64,000 bases of DNA from Actinobacillus arthritidis (GTDB taxonomy: Bacteria; Pseudomonadota; Gammaproteobacteria; Enterobacterales; Pasteurellaceae): contig NZ_CP103833.1 in NCBI RefSeq assembly GCF_029774155.1, forward strand, positions 1,488,001 to 1,552,000. The letters are read 5' to 3'. The translations under genes and the position numbers were made by a program. Shown piece by piece: positions 1 through 8,508 of the stretch; within the stretch, counting starts at the first letter, position 1, and every line of letters starts with the position of its first letter. The notes beneath the pieces were generated by a model. It saw nothing but the letters and a program-made list of their open reading frames with translations, was not told the origin of the DNA and did no database searches.

Positions 1-962
1 TAGGTATCACTCATCCACGCAATACCGAAGATTGCAATGGTTGCCACCATACCGGATTTAAATACCACACCGTTCGGCACTTTTTTCACATCGGTTTTGG
101 TTAATACTAAAATTAAACCACCGAAAGTTAACATCACGATCTGGATAATTTTATCCATACCGGCTGTTTTGCCTGTATCAGCCATAACCGGTTTAACAGC
201 TGGAATCATCGCAATAATCACAATCGTTGCAATTGCCGCTAAGAATAAATATACAGAATTTTTCGCACTCGCCGGTAATTGTTCATCTAATGAAGTTGAA
301 CTGGTTTCTTCAATTTGTTTACGTAATACAGGATCTTGCATACGACGTTGATATTCCGGATCATCTTCAAGCTCTTTACCACGGCGTAAGCTATATAATG
401 ACATCGCAATCACACCAACAAATGTTGCTGACATCGTTACTGCTACGATATTTAAAAGTGTCACGCCTTCAAAACCCGGTAATTTAGTAATTTCGGTTAA
501 GTAATACGCTACTGCGGCAGAAAGAGGACTACCTGTAATTCCTAATTGCGATGCAACTGAGGTCGCCGCCATTGGACGCTCAGGACGAATTTTATTTTTT
601 AATGCAATATCGCCGATAATTGGCATAATGGAATAAACTGAGTGTCCTGTACCTAACATTAAAGTCATCACATAAGTTACGATAGGACCAAGAATCGTAA
701 TACGTCTTGGATTACTACGTAAAATACGTTCTGCAATTTGAAGCATAAATTTCAAACCGCCCGCCGCTTCAAGTACAGACGCACAAGTTACCACGGCTAA
801 AATCACCAACATTACATCAATCGGTGCTTTTGAAAGCGGCATACCTAGGAAAAATACTTCGACAAATAAGCCGATACCTGAAACAACCCCCAAGCCGATA
901 CCACCGTAACGGCTACCTGCGTAGAGGAATGCTAATAAAAGCAAAAATTCTGCATAAAGCAT
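1..962 (-). CDS. dcuB: Anaerobic C4-dicarboxylate transporter, DcuA/DcuB family (3' end outside window)
   Basis: Inner-membrane carrier of the Dcu family, which exchanges fumarate, malate or aspartate for succinate during anaerobic fumarate respiration. About 320 N-terminal residues are visible (family about 440), beginning MLYAEFLLLLAFLYAGSRYG. The conserved GTGH motif, the RPERPMA segment and a cytoplasmic loop with LRRGKELEDDPEYQRR are all readable between hydrophobic helices. The ATG follows a good GGAG ribosome site. An FNR-like box lies about 75 bp upstream, fitting anaerobic control. The sequence shares features with both DcuA and DcuB, so the B assignment is tentative; the family assignment is firm. 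Confidence 0.88.
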   Translation of the reverse strand, partial: MLYAEFLLLLAFLYAGSRYGGIGLGVVSGIGLFVEVFFLGMPLSKAPIDVMLVILAVVTCASVLEAAGGLKFMLQIAERILRSNPRRITILGPIVTYVMTLMLGTGHSVYSIMPIIGDIALKNKIRPERPMAATSVASQLGITGSPLSAAVAYYLTEITKLPGFEGVTLLNIVAVTMSATFVGVIAMSLYSLRRGKELEDDPEYQRRMQDPVLRKQIEETSSTSLDEQLPASAKNSVYLFLAAIATIVIIAMIPAVKPVMADTGKTAGMDKIIQIVMLTFGGLILVLTKTDVKKVPNGVVFKSGMVATIAIFGIAWMSDT

Positions 963-1030
963 ATAAACTCCAAAAATTAACTATAAATAATCACTGTTGA
1001 TAAGTGTACTTGAGCCGGTATTATGATTCT

Positions 1031-1044
1031 TTGCACTTGATCAA
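1031..1044. promoter_or_regulatory. FNR-like box upstream of the dcu gene
   Basis: TTGCACTTGATCAA matches the FNR consensus TTGAT-N4-ATCAA with one perfect half-site and a degenerate other half. It is centred about 76 bp before the dcu start, suitable for anaerobic activation. Just beyond it, 1054-1067 holds a second small dyad (AACACT-TT-AGTGTT) of unknown meaning. Confidence 0.45.
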
Positions 1045-1189
1045 AAATAGATTAACACTTTAGTGTTATTTTTTAAAAGATAAAATAATTTAATTATGAC
1101 CATGACAAGTATTGAAAAATCATTAATGATTTACGCTTCACCCGTTACTATATCCGTGACCTAGAAAGAAAATTCCTTCGGAGGGATTT

Positions 1190-1363
1190 ATGATTGAAAT
1201 TTATTTACTCCTTATTCCACTATGTTTTTTGATTATCTTTAGCATTTCATTTGCTCGTAAAGGTTTTCTCAAAGCAGTTTTATCTGGTTTAGCACTTTCA
1301 CTGATTTGGCCAATTTCACTTCCATTACTCATTGTAAAACGGTTATTCAGACGTTCCCATTAA
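1190..1363 (+). CDS. Small membrane protein resembling GhoT/OrtT toxins
   Basis: A 57-residue ORF starts at ATG 1190 behind a strong GGAGGG ribosome site. The protein starts MIEIYLLLIPLCFLIIF, has two hydrophobic segments (about residues 4-20 and 30-48) and ends basic (VKRLFRRSH). The second segment contains LIWPISLPLLI, which resembles the TWPMSLPVALLF signature at the end of the E. coli membrane-lytic toxins GhoT and OrtT. No antitoxin-like ORF is adjacent. The strong ribosome site and plausible topology support a real gene; the toxin link is inferred from a short motif recalled from memory. Confidence 0.6.
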   Translation: MIEIYLLLIPLCFLIIFSISFARKGFLKAVLSGLALSLIWPISLPLLIVKRLFRRSH

Positions 1364-1366
1364 AGG

Positions 1367-1424
1367 ACAAGCGGTTCAAGTTCCTCTCTTTTTTACAAAA
1401 GAATCTTGAAAACAGACCGCTTGT
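1367..1424 (+). terminator. Inverted pair of uptake signals after the small membrane protein
   Basis: ACAAGCGGT (1367-1375) and ACCGCTTGT (1416-1424) form a 9-bp stem with a long loop of about 40 nt. Paired uptake signals after a stop codon commonly act as terminators in this family; the long loop makes this one weak. Confidence 0.4.
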
Positions 1425-1550
1425 TCTCTCCTTAATCTTCATCAATTTTTATTTTCTTTATAAAAACGTCTTGCATTAAAATGAATAAAAATGCAAAATA
1501 AAAGCATAATTAATCAAATCAACCTTTTATCATTTAATTAACAACTTGAT

Positions 1551-1564
1551 AGCAAACGTTTGCT
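1551..1564. promoter_or_regulatory. PurR-like operator upstream of the ornithine carbamoyltransferase gene
   Basis: AGCAAACGTTTGCT is a perfect 14-bp palindrome containing the GCAAACGTTTGC core of PurR operators. A second PurR-type box lies before purC in this window (26610-26625), supporting a PurR regulon. It may instead bind another LacI-family protein. It is about 290 bp upstream of the ornithine carbamoyltransferase start. Confidence 0.5.
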
Positions 1565-1647
1565 TTGCTAGAATTGCGTGCCTACTTCTACAAGAAAGGT
1601 TAATGGCGACTCTCAAGTACCAACCCCATAAATTTTTAGGAGTAAAA

Positions 1648-1836
1648 ATGTTAAATCCTACCTTTTTTATACCTTCATTAGGTATAACACATAAGATAGC
1701 AATCGCCTTTGCTATCGCAACGCAATTCTTTTCAAAGCATTCTCGCCTTGCAATTCCACATTTCCTTTATCCACGATCCCGAATAAGTTCTTTCACTTAT
1801 ACAAGCGGTCAAAATTTTAAAACTTTTTACTTATAG
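1648..1836 (+). CDS. Possible leader peptide ORF before the ornithine carbamoyltransferase gene
   Basis: A 62-codon ORF begins [20 protein letters not shown] after an AGGAG ribosome site and ends 19 bp before the argF start. An in-frame earlier ATG exists at 1603. Two hairpins lie inside the ORF: 1668-1686 (7-bp stem) and 1695-1716 (8-bp stem GATAGCAA/TTGCTATC). The C-terminal part has two nearby rare CGA arginine codons (PRSRISSF). This arrangement could be an upstream regulatory ORF sensing arginine or ornithine supply. I do not recognise the peptide, and it may be non-coding leader. The remainder of 1425-1647 shows only the PurR-like palindrome. Confidence 0.3.
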   Translation: MLNPTFFIPSLGITHKIAIAFAIATQFFSKHSRLAIPHFLYPRSRISSFTYTSGQNFKTFYL

Positions 1837-1855
1837 CAGACACAGGAGCAATATC

Positions 1856-2860
1856 ATGGCATTTAATCTTAAAAATAGACACTTACTCAGCCTTGTAAAT
1901 CATACCGAACGTGAAATCAAATTTTTATTAGACTTAGCTCGAGATCTCAAACGTGCGAAATATGCAGGAACAGAACAACAACTATTAAAAGGCAAAAATA
2001 TTGCATTAATCTTTGAAAAAACCTCAACCCGTACCCGTTGTGCATTTGAAGTAGCGGCTTATGACCAAGGCGCACACGTGACTTATATCGACCCGACTTC
2101 ATCTCAAATCGGTCATAAAGAGTCAATGAAAGACACCGCTCGCGTATTGGGCAGAATGTACGATGCGATTCAATACCGTGGTTTTAAACAATCTGTGGTA
2201 CAAGAATTAGCCGACTACGCTGGCGTGCCGGTATTCAACGGTTTAACCGATGAATTTCACCCAACCCAAATGTTAGCCGATGTACTCACCATGATTGAAA
2301 ACTGTGAAAAACCGTTAAGCCAAATCAGCTACGTGTATATCGGTGATGCACGTAATAATATGGGGAACTCCTTATTATTAATCGGTGCAAAATTAGGGAT
2401 GGATGTGCGTATCTGTGCACCGAAAGCATTATTACCGGAAGACAGCTTAGTTGAAATGTGCCAAAAATTCGCGGCGGAAAGCGGTGCAAGAATTACCGTA
2501 ACCGAAGATATTGATACTGCAGTAAAAGGCGTAGATTTCGTACATACTGACGTTTGGGTATCTATGGGTGAGCCACTTGAAACTTGGGGTGAACGTATCG
2601 AAATGTTAATGCCGTACCAAGTGACACCGGAATTAATGCAACGCACCGGCAATCCGAAAGTAAAATTTATGCACTGCTTACCGGCATTCCATAACAGTGA
2701 AACCAAAGTGGGCAAACAAATCGCCGAAAAATATCCGGCTCTAGCAAACGGTATCGAAGTGACCGAAGACGTATTCGAATCCCCGGCAAACGTGGCTTTC
2801 GAACAAGCGGAAAACCGTATGCACACCATTAAAGCGGTAATGGTCGCGAGCTTAGCGTAA
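1856..2860 (+). CDS. arcB: Ornithine carbamoyltransferase, catabolic type
   Basis: Transfers the carbamoyl group between carbamoyl phosphate and ornithine/citrulline in the cytoplasm. The 334-residue protein is the family's full length. It has the carbamoyl-phosphate motif STRTR (residues 57-61), the ornithine-side motif DVWVSMGE (about 231) and the catalytic HCLPAFH (about 272). The carbamate kinase gene follows 14 bp downstream, an arrangement that drives citrulline breakdown to ornithine and carbamoyl phosphate with ATP recovery. This pairing makes a catabolic role likelier than arginine synthesis, although many annotations call the gene argF. A good GGAG site precedes the ATG. Confidence 0.93.
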   Translation: MAFNLKNRHLLSLVNHTEREIKFLLDLARDLKRAKYAGTEQQLLKGKNIALIFEKTSTRTRCAFEVAAYDQGAHVTYIDPTSSQIGHKESMKDTARVLGRMYDAIQYRGFKQSVVQELADYAGVPVFNGLTDEFHPTQMLADVLTMIENCEKPLSQISYVYIGDARNNMGNSLLLIGAKLGMDVRICAPKALLPEDSLVEMCQKFAAESGARITVTEDIDTAVKGVDFVHTDVWVSMGEPLETWGERIEMLMPYQVTPELMQRTGNPKVKFMHCLPAFHNSETKVGKQIAEKYPALANGIEVTEDVFESPANVAFEQAENRMHTIKAVMVASLA

Positions 2861-2874
2861 TAAAAGGAACGAAT

Positions 2875-3823
2875 ATGAAAATCGTAGTAGCTTTAGGCGG
2901 TAACGCTTTATTAAAACGCGGCGAGCCAATGACCGCCCAAAACCAGTCGGCAAATATCAAAATCGCCGCAGAACAACTAGCAAAAATTAAACCGAATAAT
3001 GAATTAGTCATTTCACACGGTAATGGCCCTCAAGTCGGATTAAGTGCCTTACAACACGCCGCTTACCACGCGATTGATAATAAAATTGAGCCTTACCCAC
3101 TTGATGTATTAGTTTCCCAAACCGTGGGAATGATTGGTTATATGTTGCAACAAGAATTGACCAATCTCGTGCCGGAACACCCGACGCAAACCTTAGTCAC
3201 TCAAGTGATTGTTGATGCTAACGATCCGGCTTTTGCCAAACCGAGCAAACCAATCGGACAGGTTTACTCAAAAGAAGAAGCGGAAAAATTAGCCGCTGAA
3301 AAAGGTTGGACTGTAATGGCAGATGGTCAATATTACCGCCGTGCCGTGCCAAGCCCGAAACCGCAATCCGTCACCGGTATTGATGCGGTAAAAGCGTTAT
3401 TAGCACAAGATCAAATCGTAATTTGCGGTGGCGGTGGCGGTGTGCCGAGTATTCGTAACGAGCAAGGTAAATTACAAGGTGTGGAAGCGGTTGTGGATAA
3501 AGATCTTGCTACAGCGGTGATTTCTCAACAACTTGATGCGGATTTATTTATTATCGCAACCGATGTCAAAGCCGCATGCGTAAACTTCAATAAACTAGAT
3601 CAACTACAAATTGCCAAAGCAAACCCAGCGGAATTGGAGAAACTGGCAGACGAATTTGCACCGGGGTCAATGGGACCAAAAGTACAAGCTGTGATTAACT
3701 TTGTTAAAGCAACCGGTAAAGATGCTTGCAATCGGCTCACTTTCCGATATCCAAGATATTGTGGCTGGTAAAGCAGGAACCCGTGTCACCAATAGTATTT
3801 CCGGCATTGAGTTTTATAAATAA
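2875..3823 (+). pseudogene. arcC: Carbamate kinase, frameshifted near its 3' end
   Basis: Carbamate kinase makes ATP from carbamoyl phosphate and is the last step of the pathway begun by the preceding gene. The start [13 protein letters not shown] and the ICGGGGGVP segment are typical. The frame runs correctly to about residue 283, then breaks at 3724-3729, where GCTTGC stands in place of GCTGC. As read, the frame ends at 3771 with a scrambled tail. Removing one T restores [19 protein letters not shown] and the natural stop at 3821-3823, giving about 315 residues. The cause is either a sequencing error or a genuine recent inactivation; the same insertion occurs in three other genes here. Confidence 0.9.
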
Positions 3824-3875
3824 GCAAAAACAAGCGGTTAGATTTTACTAAAAATCTGCAATATAAAAAAAGTAG

Positions 3876-3900
3876 GGGCGTACCAAGTACGCCCTTTTTT
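3876..3900 (+). terminator. Rho-independent terminator after arcC
   Basis: GGGCGTA-CCAAG-TACGCCC is followed by six T residues, a strong intrinsic terminator 52 bp after the arcC stop. The stem and its 5' GTAG flank resemble REP-like palindromes elsewhere in the window (58784-58803). Confidence 0.85.
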
Positions 3901-4008
3901 CATACAATTGATTATATCGCACCATCACTTTCTGTGACATTCCGAGTCTTCCGTGGTTAAACTCCCATTTGTAAAAAATCGAACAAATTTAACCGCTTGT
4001 TACATAAA

Positions 4009-4044
4009 CGAAAGCCCCTAAACCGTAAGATTTAGGGGCTTTCG
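4009..4044. terminator. Long hairpin between convergent arcC and the PTS gene
   Basis: A perfect 14-bp stem (CGAAAGCCCCTAAA and its complement) with an 8-nt loop lies 22 bp after the PTS gene stop on the minus strand. It probably terminates the PTS transcript, although the minus-strand U tract (CGTTTATG) is short. Confidence 0.7.
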
Positions 4045-4065
4045 CTATTATTTTAGTGCCGGCAA

Positions 4066-5484
4066 TTATTTTTTAGCTTGTGCTTTTTTTACCCATACCG
4101 CTGAGATTGAGAACGCAACGATAAATGAAATTGCCATACCTACAGAGTACATTGCAAGGCTGTCCGGTTTGATTGACGGCACGCCTAAGAAACCTGCCGC
4201 ACCTAATGCAATCGCTTTCACATTAAAGAATGCGATGAATGCAGAAGCGACACCTGAACCGATCATCGCGGCAATGAATGCTTGACGGTAACGTAAGTTC
4301 ACACCGAACATTGCCGGCTCAGTGATACCTAATAATGCAGAGATACCAGACGGCACGGCTAAACCGCGTACTTTCGCATCTTTCATTGCGAACGCTACAC
4401 CTAAACACGCCGCACCTTGTGCGATGTTAGACATTGCGCCGATTGGGAAGATAAATGTACCGCCAGTGTTCGCCATTTCCGCTAATAATTGCGTTTCTAC
4501 CGCAATGAAAGTTTGGTGCATACCAGTAATGACGATTGGTGCATAGAATGTACCGAAGATTGCACCGCCGATAAAACCTAAGCTGTCGTATAACCACGTT
4601 AAGCCTGCTGAAATCGCCGACCCCGCTTCACGACCGAATGGACCGATTACAGTGAAAGCTAACACACCAGCGATGAATAAAGACATCATCGGTGTTACAA
4701 GGTTATCTAAATAAGAAGGCACAAATTTGCGGAAACCTTTTTCAAGCGTTGCTAACACCCAAGCAGAAACGATAGTTGGGATAACTGTACCTTGATAACC
4801 CACTTTTTCAATTTCAAAACCAAGTACGTTCCAGTATTTGATGTTACCTTCCATTAAGGTTTTCGCATAGTTCCAACCGTCTGCTAATGCAGGGTGAACT
4901 AATAACATACCGAGTGCCGCACCTAAGAACGGGTTACCACCGAATTTACGCGTTGCTGAGAAACCAAGTAATACCGGTAAGAATACAAACGGTGCATTTG
5001 CAATGGTGTTGATAAAATCAATTAAATCCGCAAATTCAGGGTATTTGGTCGCAACAGACTCACCTTCCCAGAAGAAACCGATCGAAGTCAGCATTGAGTG
5101 GATACCCATCAACAAACCGCCGGCTACGATTGCAGGAATGATCGGCACAAAAATATCCGCTAAACCTTTTACTAAACGTTGTAATAACGGTTGGTTTGCC
5201 GCACCAGCCGCAACTTCAGAAGTACTCATATCGCCGATGCCCATTTGTTTTTGCATTTCAGCGTGTACTTTGTTTACTGTGCCTGAACCAAAAATAATTT
5301 GGTATTGACCGCTGGTTGAGAATTGACCTTTAACGCCTTCGATATTCTCAATCGCTTCTTTATCTACTTTTGATTCATCCGCAAGGGTTAAACGTAAGCG
5401 TGTTGCACAGTGTGCAAGCGTTGTGATGTTGCTTTTACCACCGAGTTTCTCGATCGTTTGTTCCGCAATTTTCGGGAAGTTCAT
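4066..5484 (-). CDS. scrA: PTS EIIBC component, sucrose type (ScrA-like)
   Basis: Membrane permease of the glucose/sucrose PTS family that imports a disaccharide and phosphorylates it. In its 472 residues, the N-terminal EIIB domain carries the phosphorylated cysteine in AHCATRLRL (Cys26). The EIIC domain follows from about residue 105 and includes GITEPAMFG (about 386). The EIIB sequence, with GGKSNI, IEGVKGQF and YQIIFGSGTVNKV, is closest to ScrA-type sucrose enzymes; trehalose or another beta-fructoside is possible. There is no IIA domain, so phosphate should come from Crr, encoded at 10315. No hydrolase or repressor gene is adjacent. Two LacI-family operators precede it. Confidence 0.85.
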   Translation of the reverse strand: MNFPKIAEQTIEKLGGKSNITTLAHCATRLRLTLADESKVDKEAIENIEGVKGQFSTSGQYQIIFGSGTVNKVHAEMQKQMGIGDMSTSEVAAGAANQPLLQRLVKGLADIFVPIIPAIVAGGLLMGIHSMLTSIGFFWEGESVATKYPEFADLIDFINTIANAPFVFLPVLLGFSATRKFGGNPFLGAALGMLLVHPALADGWNYAKTLMEGNIKYWNVLGFEIEKVGYQGTVIPTIVSAWVLATLEKGFRKFVPSYLDNLVTPMMSLFIAGVLAFTVIGPFGREAGSAISAGLTWLYDSLGFIGGAIFGTFYAPIVITGMHQTFIAVETQLLAEMANTGGTFIFPIGAMSNIAQGAACLGVAFAMKDAKVRGLAVPSGISALLGITEPAMFGVNLRYRQAFIAAMIGSGVASAFIAFFNVKAIALGAAGFLGVPSIKPDSLAMYSVGMAISFIVAFSISAVWVKKAQAKK

Positions 5485-5530
5485 AGTTTGCCACCTATTT
5501 TTATATAAAAATTAAACGATTGCATTTTAA

Positions 5531-5576
5531 CTAAAACGGTTTAGCTAACAAAGCAAATTTTGCTAAAACGTTTTAG
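5531..5576. promoter_or_regulatory. Two LacI-family operators before the PTS gene
   Basis: CTAAAACGGTTTAG (5531-5544) and the perfect palindrome CTAAAACGTTTTAG (5563-5576) have their centres 32 bp apart, about three helical turns, immediately upstream of the PTS start. The central CG and flanking symmetry are typical of LacI/GalR repressors such as ScrR. No cognate repressor gene is in the window. Confidence 0.75.
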
Positions 5577-5633
5577 TTTTGTCGATTAGATCACATATTT
5601 AGCAAGTTTAGCTAATAAACATACTATCTTACA

Positions 5634-6281
5634 TTAATCACATATTAATTTATCTGAAATTATCGTGCCGTTCTCAATCGTTAACACACGATCAAAAAGC
5701 GATTTACTTTCTGCAAATTGGTGAGTCACCATTAATAGTGTCAGATTCTGTTGCCGACAAATATCCGCAACTAATACTTGTAATTCATTTCTACGCTTAG
5801 GATCAAGTGCCGAAAACGGTTCATCTAATAATAAAATCGGTTGTTTACGTAATAATGTTCGAGCAAGTGCTACTCGTTGTTTCTGACCGCCAGAAAGCTG
5901 ATCCGCTCGTCTATTCAATAAATCGACAATACCCATTTGTTCGGCAATTTCTCGAACTTGTGATTGTTGGTTTCGATTAAGTCTTAAACTCGGAATCAAT
6001 GCTAATCCGATATTTTGCTCAACGGTTAAATGTGGAAACACATTATTATCTTGAAACAACATTGATACTGGACGCTCTGCGACTTCCGTTGTCGTGTGAT
6101 TGCAAGCATTTAACCAAATCTGACCGCTTGTCGGCATTTCAAATCCGGCAATAAGATTCAATAAGGTGCTTTTCCCTGCACCGCTCTCGCCAACAATCGC
6201 TACTTTCTGTCCTTTAGGAATTTCAAGCGTAAAAGACATTGGCATTTGCTGGTAATTAAAACGGACATCTAGACGAATCAT
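5634..6281 (-). CDS. thiQ: Thiamine ABC transporter, ATP-binding protein
   Basis: ATPase of the thiamine/thiamine pyrophosphate importer. Its 215 residues contain Walker [10 protein letters not shown] (31-39), the signature [13 protein letters not shown] (about 128) and Walker [13 protein letters not shown] (about 149), followed by the H-loop VTHQ. The short length and [17 protein letters not shown] start are typical of ThiQ. It overlaps thiP by 4 bp (ATGA), so translation is coupled. FbpC-like iron ATPases are longer, which argues against that alternative. Confidence 0.88.
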   Translation of the reverse strand: MIRLDVRFNYQQMPMSFTLEIPKGQKVAIVGESGAGKSTLLNLIAGFEMPTSGQIWLNACNHTTTEVAERPVSMLFQDNNVFPHLTVEQNIGLALIPSLRLNRNQQSQVREIAEQMGIVDLLNRRADQLSGGQKQRVALARTLLRKQPILLLDEPFSALDPKRRNELQVLVADICRQQNLTLLMVTHQFAESKSLFDRVLTIENGTIISDKLICD

Positions 6282-7864
6282 CTTATTTTCTCGTGCTGAT
6301 CAATAAATAAAAACGGCAACAATGTAAATAACATCAAAACCAAAGCCGTAACCGCCGCATCTTCGGTTCGATAGCTACCTAATTGTTGATATAACAAATA
6401 AGGCAGAGAACTAAAATCAGGGCTACCAAAGAAAGCGATGACAGTAAAACTGCCTAAACTCGATGACATTGCAAGTGCAAACGCATTCGCAAGCGGCCTA
6501 ATTAAGTAAGTTTTTTCCACAATCCACCAATGGCGTAAGCCGGTTAATCCTAAACTTCGGGCTAATTTATCTTGTGCGGTAAGTGAATGCCACATAGCGG
6601 CAAAAATAAGTTGATAAATATAGGGTAATAGCGTTAAACCATTACAAATGCCAACAATCCATAATAAGTCCGACGTTGTTAATTCAATCTCCATAAAGAT
6701 TAAAAACAGCCCGACCGCCAACAAAAATACCGGTAAAATTAATGGATAGTTAATCACGCCAGCTAATAAGGCATACAAGCCATTTTTCTGACGAAAAGCA
6801 AGCTGTCGTGTTTCTAATGCAAGTAAATATGCTAAACACAGCACAGTAAATGCAGCAATTAAGCTCAATAAAAAAGAGAACCAAACTGCGTCCCATAAGG
6901 CTGAATTGAGCAAGCGTTCACTTAAATTCGATACGGAGATACCGGACCAAACTACACTCGCAAGCGGTAAAATAATAAATAAACTTTGCAACACTAGAAT
7001 AATCTGAAGCCCTAACTTTCTCCAACCTAAAGGCTTCGGTTTCCAAATCATATCAACTACAGGTGCGTATTGTTTAGTATGATTAAAAGCAAATTTGGTC
7101 GTTAAGCTCATTAAAAATTGTAATACACTTCCCAACGCAAATTGAATAAGGATCAACATTACCGCTTTTGCGAAATCAAACTCAAAAGTGACCGCTTGAT
7201 AGATTGCCACCTCTAACGTGCTATATTTAGGGCTACCTCCCAACATTAAAACAATCGGGAAGCTGGTAAAACAAATCAAAAATACATTTGTGAACGCATA
7301 GGGTAAAATGCCTTTTAAGATCGGTAATTCAACAATCCGAAAATATTGCCAACTTTTTAGACCCAGTTGTGCGCCTAAGCGGTGCTGACTACTCGGGATC
7401 AAATTAAGCCCTTCTAAGCTATATTTCATCACTAATGGTAGGTTAAATAGTATATGAGCAATTAATATTCCATTTAAACCATAAAGTTGCACTTCCCACT
7501 TTACCATAAAGAAATGCATTATTTGAGCAATCCAACCCGAACTCCCCCAAAATCCAATAACGGCAAAAATAACAACTAGAGAAGGTAATGCCCAAACTAA
7601 CGTAATACTCTTATAAAGTAAGGATTTCCCCACAAAATCTAAGTAGAAAAAAGCCCTCGCCAATAATGCCCCCAGCACTACGGCAAAAAAAGCAGAAAGG
7701 CTTGCTTGTAAAAAGCTATATTTCAAAATCGGTAGCACTTCAGAAAATTGCCAAAGAGTTTCGGCTTGGCGATACTGCATTAATGCGTTTAAGCTAAAAA
7801 CATAAAGCCCAACAACTAAAATAAAGATAGACCATGCAGTAATTTTTGAGATGGAACGAAACAT
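6278..7864 (-). CDS. thiP: Thiamine ABC transporter, permease
   Basis: Inner-membrane permease of 528 residues with about 12 hydrophobic segments and two binding-protein-dependent permease halves. The EAA-type loops are at about residues 165-185 ([19 protein letters not shown]) and about 430 ([18 protein letters not shown]). It pairs with ThiQ in one operon. The periplasmic binding protein gene thiB, normally first in thiBPQ, is absent upstream: 7865-8129 has no ORF and then ptsH in the opposite direction. No TPP riboswitch was recognised in that gap. Confidence 0.87.
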   Translation of the reverse strand: MFRSISKITAWSIFILVVGLYVFSLNALMQYRQAETLWQFSEVLPILKYSFLQASLSAFFAVVLGALLARAFFYLDFVGKSLLYKSITLVWALPSLVVIFAVIGFWGSSGWIAQIMHFFMVKWEVQLYGLNGILIAHILFNLPLVMKYSLEGLNLIPSSQHRLGAQLGLKSWQYFRIVELPILKGILPYAFTNVFLICFTSFPIVLMLGGSPKYSTLEVAIYQAVTFEFDFAKAVMLILIQFALGSVLQFLMSLTTKFAFNHTKQYAPVVDMIWKPKPLGWRKLGLQIILVLQSLFIILPLASVVWSGISVSNLSERLLNSALWDAVWFSFLLSLIAAFTVLCLAYLLALETRQLAFRQKNGLYALLAGVINYPLILPVFLLAVGLFLIFMEIELTTSDLLWIVGICNGLTLLPYIYQLIFAAMWHSLTAQDKLARSLGLTGLRHWWIVEKTYLIRPLANAFALAMSSSLGSFTVIAFFGSPDFSSLPYLLYQQLGSYRTEDAAVTALVLMLFTLLPFLFIDQHEKIR

Positions 7865-8129
7865 TATTTCCCCAATAACAGAATGAGATGCTTTTTGAAC
7901 ATTTTACGCAATCGTTTAACTTTTAGTAGCATTTTAAAAAATTGATATGAGGCAAAATTAACTCATTTTGGTTAATTAACCGGCTAATATTTAATATTTA
8001 TCAAAATATTTTCAGGTTTTAAGCGTGTTTTTAGCGTCTTTTTGTAGTAAAGTTAGCATAAATAGTAATGGGTTTTAATAACTTAAACCGATTTTTTTCA
8101 CTTTTTAAATTATTTAAGAGGAATCTTAT

Positions 8130-8387
8130 ATGTACTCAAAAGACGTTGTTATTACTGCACCTAACGGTTTACACACTCGCCCAGCAACTGAGTTCGTAAA
8201 AGCAACTAAAGGTTTTGCTTCAGATATTACCGTAACTTCCGGTGGAAAAAGCTCAAGTGCGAAAAGTTTATTCAAACTTCAAACATTAGGTTTAACGCAA
8301 GGTACAACAATCACTATTTCTGCGGAAGGTGAAGACGAGCAAAAAGCCGTTGATTTCCTAGTAGATTTAATCCCTACTTTAGAATAA
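8130..8387 (+). CDS. ptsH: Phosphocarrier protein HPr
   Basis: Small cytoplasmic PTS protein that passes phosphate from enzyme I to EIIA proteins. It has 85 residues, with phospho-accepting His15 in NGLHTRPA and the conserved Ser46 region ([11 protein letters not shown]). A GAGG ribosome site precedes the ATG. It heads the ptsH-ptsI-crr cluster. The preceding 265-bp gap (7865-8129) holds no gene; it should contain divergent promoters for thiP and ptsH, but I could not place them with confidence. Confidence 0.96.
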   Translation: MYSKDVVITAPNGLHTRPATEFVKATKGFASDITVTSGGKSSSAKSLFKLQTLGLTQGTTITISAEGEDEQKAVDFLVDLIPTLE

Positions 8388-8508
8388 TTCCATTGAATTT
8401 TTACTTCTAAAAACAGCCCTATTTCTTTTCTGTTTCACTAGAAACCGAGATGGAATAGGGTTGTATTGTGCTATATAGCATTGTATCACTTTTAGACAAG
8501 GACACATT

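Noticed and set aside
2329..2829. 166-codon minus-strand ORF within the ornithine carbamoyltransferase gene
   Set aside because: Complement of a strongly conserved gene, with no ribosome site.
7865..8129. TPP riboswitch upstream of thiP
   Set aside because: No conserved thi-box sequence such as CTGAGA could be found on the minus strand.
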